From assembly GCA_023392975.1 (NCBI GenBank), contig JAEWNA010000172.1, forward strand, positions 1 to 11,317: 11,317 bases of DNA, read 5' to 3'. The position numbers and the translations under genes were made by a program. The notes beneath the pieces are model-generated. The model saw only the letters and a program-made list of their open reading frames with translations, had not been told where the DNA came from and ran no database searches. The stretch's first letter is position 1. Each line of letters begins with the position of its first letter. Origin of the DNA: Pseudomonadota bacterium. Lineage in GTDB: Bacteria > Pseudomonadota > Gammaproteobacteria > Xanthomonadales > Xanthomonadaceae. Positions 10,016 to 11,317 of this stretch are shown here, in pieces.

Positions 10016-10558
10016 ATGTTCACGTTCAATCGCCGCCCCACCGAAGCACGCGCCGCCGCCAGCAACGTCCCGCCTCAGGCGGAGGCCGCGTCGCCGCACG
10101 GCCACGATCCCGCCCTGATCCCGCACCTGGTCGCCGACCACGCGCTGCTGAAGGACCTCCTGGGGCGGCTCGAGGACCTCGCGATCCACCGGCAGTACCA
10201 ACGGGTCCCGGAGACGCTGCTGCGGCTGCGCGACGAACTGGTGCGGCATATCGAGGAAGAGGACAGGTACTTCTACACGCCGGTGCTGCGCGCGCTCCGG
10301 CACGACGATCCCGAGCGGCAGCGGCTCGAGCGGGCGCACGCGCGCATGGCCGGGATCGCGCGCCTCGCCCTGCTGTTCGTGAAGCACTACGACGGGGTCG
10401 AGATGACCGCGTCGACCCGCGAGGCGTTCCTGCGCGACCTCGACGTGGTCGCCTCGCTGCTGGCCGACCGCATCGAACTGGAGGAGATGTCGCTGTACGC
10501 GCTCTACGCGCGGACGAACGACGACGCCTCCGCTGTACCGCTGCGGGCCGTCGGCTGA
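10016..10558 (+). CDS. hemerythrin/HHE-domain protein
   Basis: This 180-residue protein is a predicted four-helix bundle of the hemerythrin/HHE type, which binds a di-iron centre and can sense or carry oxygen, nitric oxide or iron. Candidate ligands are His42 (VADH, helix 1), His78 and Glu82 (RHIEEED, helix 2), His108 (RAHARM) and possibly His124 in helix 3, and Glu156 or Glu157 in helix 4. Helix 4 reads DRIELEEMSLY, with Arg152 where a second HxxxE motif would have His, so the metal site may be altered or follow a subfamily pattern. The first 30 residues are a variable, Ala/Pro-rich lead. GAGG shortly before the ATG at 10016 supports this start over an in-frame ATG at 9863. There is no signal peptide, so it is cytoplasmic. 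It converges with the ABC-F gene, the two stops lying 16 bases apart. The physiological ligand is unknown. Confidence 0.88.
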   Translation: MFTFNRRPTEARAAASNVPPQAEAASPHGHDPALIPHLVADHALLKDLLGRLEDLAIHRQYQRVPETLLRLRDELVRHIEEEDRYFYTPVLRALRHDDPERQRLERAHARMAGIARLALLFVKHYDGVEMTASTREAFLRDLDVVASLLADRIELEEMSLYALYARTNDDASAVPLRAVG

Positions 10559-10581
10559 GGCGCGACGCCGCCGTTCAGCCG
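10552..10581. terminator. inverted repeat spanning both convergent stop codons
   Basis: CGGCTGA (10552-10558) and TCAGCCG (10575-10581) are perfect inverse copies. Each contains the stop codon of its gene, and between them lies a GGCG-CGA-CGCC mini-hairpin (10559-10569). The structure could act as a shared transcript end. It lacks T-runs, and part of the symmetry may be coincidental. Confidence 0.3.
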
Positions 10582-11317
10582 TACAACGCCAGCAGTTCCG
10601 ATTCGGCCGCGTCCAGTTCGGCGCGCAGCGTCTGCTGTTCGCGGCCGAGGTCGGCGGCTCGCTTGCCGCCGTCGGCGTAGGCCGCGGGCTCGCCGAGTTC
10701 CACCTCGATCGCCGCCAGCCGCGCTTCCAGCTCGGTGACGCGGCTCTCCAGCTTCGCCAGCTTGTGCGGGTTGATCTTCTTCGCCGGTGCGGCGGGCGCG
10801 GGCGCCGGGGCGGGCGCAGCCGGCTTCGCCTCCGCCTGCTTGTCGCGGGAAAGCTTCGCCTCGCCTTTCTTCGGCTCCGACGACGCCCGCGTGCGCAGCC
10901 AGGCCGCGTATTCGTCGAGGTCGCCGTCGAACGGCTCGACCACGCCATCGGCCACGCGCACGAACTTGTCGCAGACCAGGCCGATGAGATGGCGGTCGTG
11001 GGAGACCATCACGATCGCACCGTCGAAATCGCTCAGGGCCTCGGCCAGTGCCTCGCGCATGTCGAGGTCGAGGTGGTTGGTCGGTTCGTCGAGCAGCAGC
11101 ACGTTCGGCTGGCGCCATGCGATCAGCGCGAGCGCGAGGCGCGCCTTCTCGCCGCCGGAGAAGCCGTCGATGCTCTCGAACGCGCGATCGCCGGGGAAAT
11201 ACCACTTGCCGAGGAAGTCCCGGAACGCCTGGGTGGGCATGTCCGGCGACAGCTCGCGCAGGTGGTCGATCGGCGACGTGCCGGCGACCAGCGATTCGAC
11301 CGTGTGCTGGGCGAAGT
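10575..11317 (-). CDS. yheS: ABC-F ATPase, YheS-type (5' part beyond window)
   Basis: About 247 C-terminal residues are visible; the N-terminal ATPase domain and the Walker A of the second one lie beyond the right edge. The visible part opens with the Q-loop region YFAQH-like (FAQHTVESL), then the ABC signature FSGGEKARLALALI, Walker B LLLDEPTNHLDL and the H-loop VSHDRH. It continues with VEPFDGDLDEYAAWL, typical of E. coli YheS. An Ala/Pro-rich linker and a Lys/Glu-rich C-terminal coiled coil (from about KKINPHKLAKLE) finish the protein. ABC-F proteins have no membrane domains; they act on the ribosome, usually relieving stalled translation. That role is inferred from the family. An internal ATG at 11240 is not the start, since the conserved frame continues to the edge. 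The gene converges on the hemerythrin gene. Confidence 0.93.
   Translation of the reverse strand, partial: FAQHTVESLVAGTSPIDHLRELSPDMPTQAFRDFLGKWYFPGDRAFESIDGFSGGEKARLALALIAWRQPNVLLLDEPTNHLDLDMREALAEALSDFDGAIVMVSHDRHLIGLVCDKFVRVADGVVEPFDGDLDEYAAWLRTRASSEPKKGEAKLSRDKQAEAKPAAPAPAPAPAAPAKKINPHKLAKLESRVTELEARLAAIEVELGEPAAYADGGKRAADLGREQQTLRAELDAAESELLALYG

Overview
The window is very GC-rich, densely coded DNA. The aspartyl-tRNA synthetase carries the variant motif-2 region FRDEALRADRQLEFTQLD, and a GTAG-type REP element lies beside it. Together with the gene set, these suggest a gammaproteobacterium of the Xanthomonadaceae/Lysobacteraceae (Lysobacter, Luteimonas or Stenotrophomonas-like). This placement is inferred from recognised protein sequences, not from a search.

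Layout. Positions 1-1574, minus strand: a tight run of three small enzyme genes. It starts with a GNAT acetyltransferase, continues with an SGNH-fold hydrolase whose start overlaps the acetyltransferase stop (ATGA), and ends with an alpha/beta hydrolase cut by the left edge. Positions 1598-1692 hold a paired, inverted REP-like element. Positions 1703-3463, minus strand: aspS, with a recognisable -10 box upstream. Positions 3596-6504, plus strand: three consecutive paralogous genes for secreted, cysteine-rich proteins built from 4, 3 and 3 copies of a roughly 55-60 residue four-cysteine repeat (DUF3011-like). A perfect hairpin terminator follows at 6528-6554. Positions 6587-6910, minus strand: an FmdB-type zinc-ribbon protein. 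Positions 7172-9487, plus strand: a secreted isoamylase (GH13 glycogen/amylopectin debranching enzyme) closely resembling Pseudomonas amyloderamosa isoamylase. Positions 9488-10015 appear noncoding, apart from a strong hairpin just after the isoamylase. Positions 10016-10558, plus strand: a hemerythrin/HHE-domain protein. Positions 10575-11317, minus strand: the C-terminal part of a YheS-type ABC-F ATPase, cut by the right edge.

How the genes relate. Most are unconnected housekeeping or accessory genes. The striking part is the DUF3011-like triplet. Every repeat keeps an almost invariant cysteine spacing, and repeat types occur in the same order in all three proteins. The first and third proteins also share a distinct N-terminal module that the middle one lacks. 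No function is established for this family as far as I know. Because all three have signal peptides and many paired cysteines, I infer an extracytoplasmic, disulfide-stabilised role. The triplet and its terminator lie between aspS and fmdB, two genes I recall as close neighbours in related bacteria, so the cluster looks like an accessory insertion at a conserved locus.
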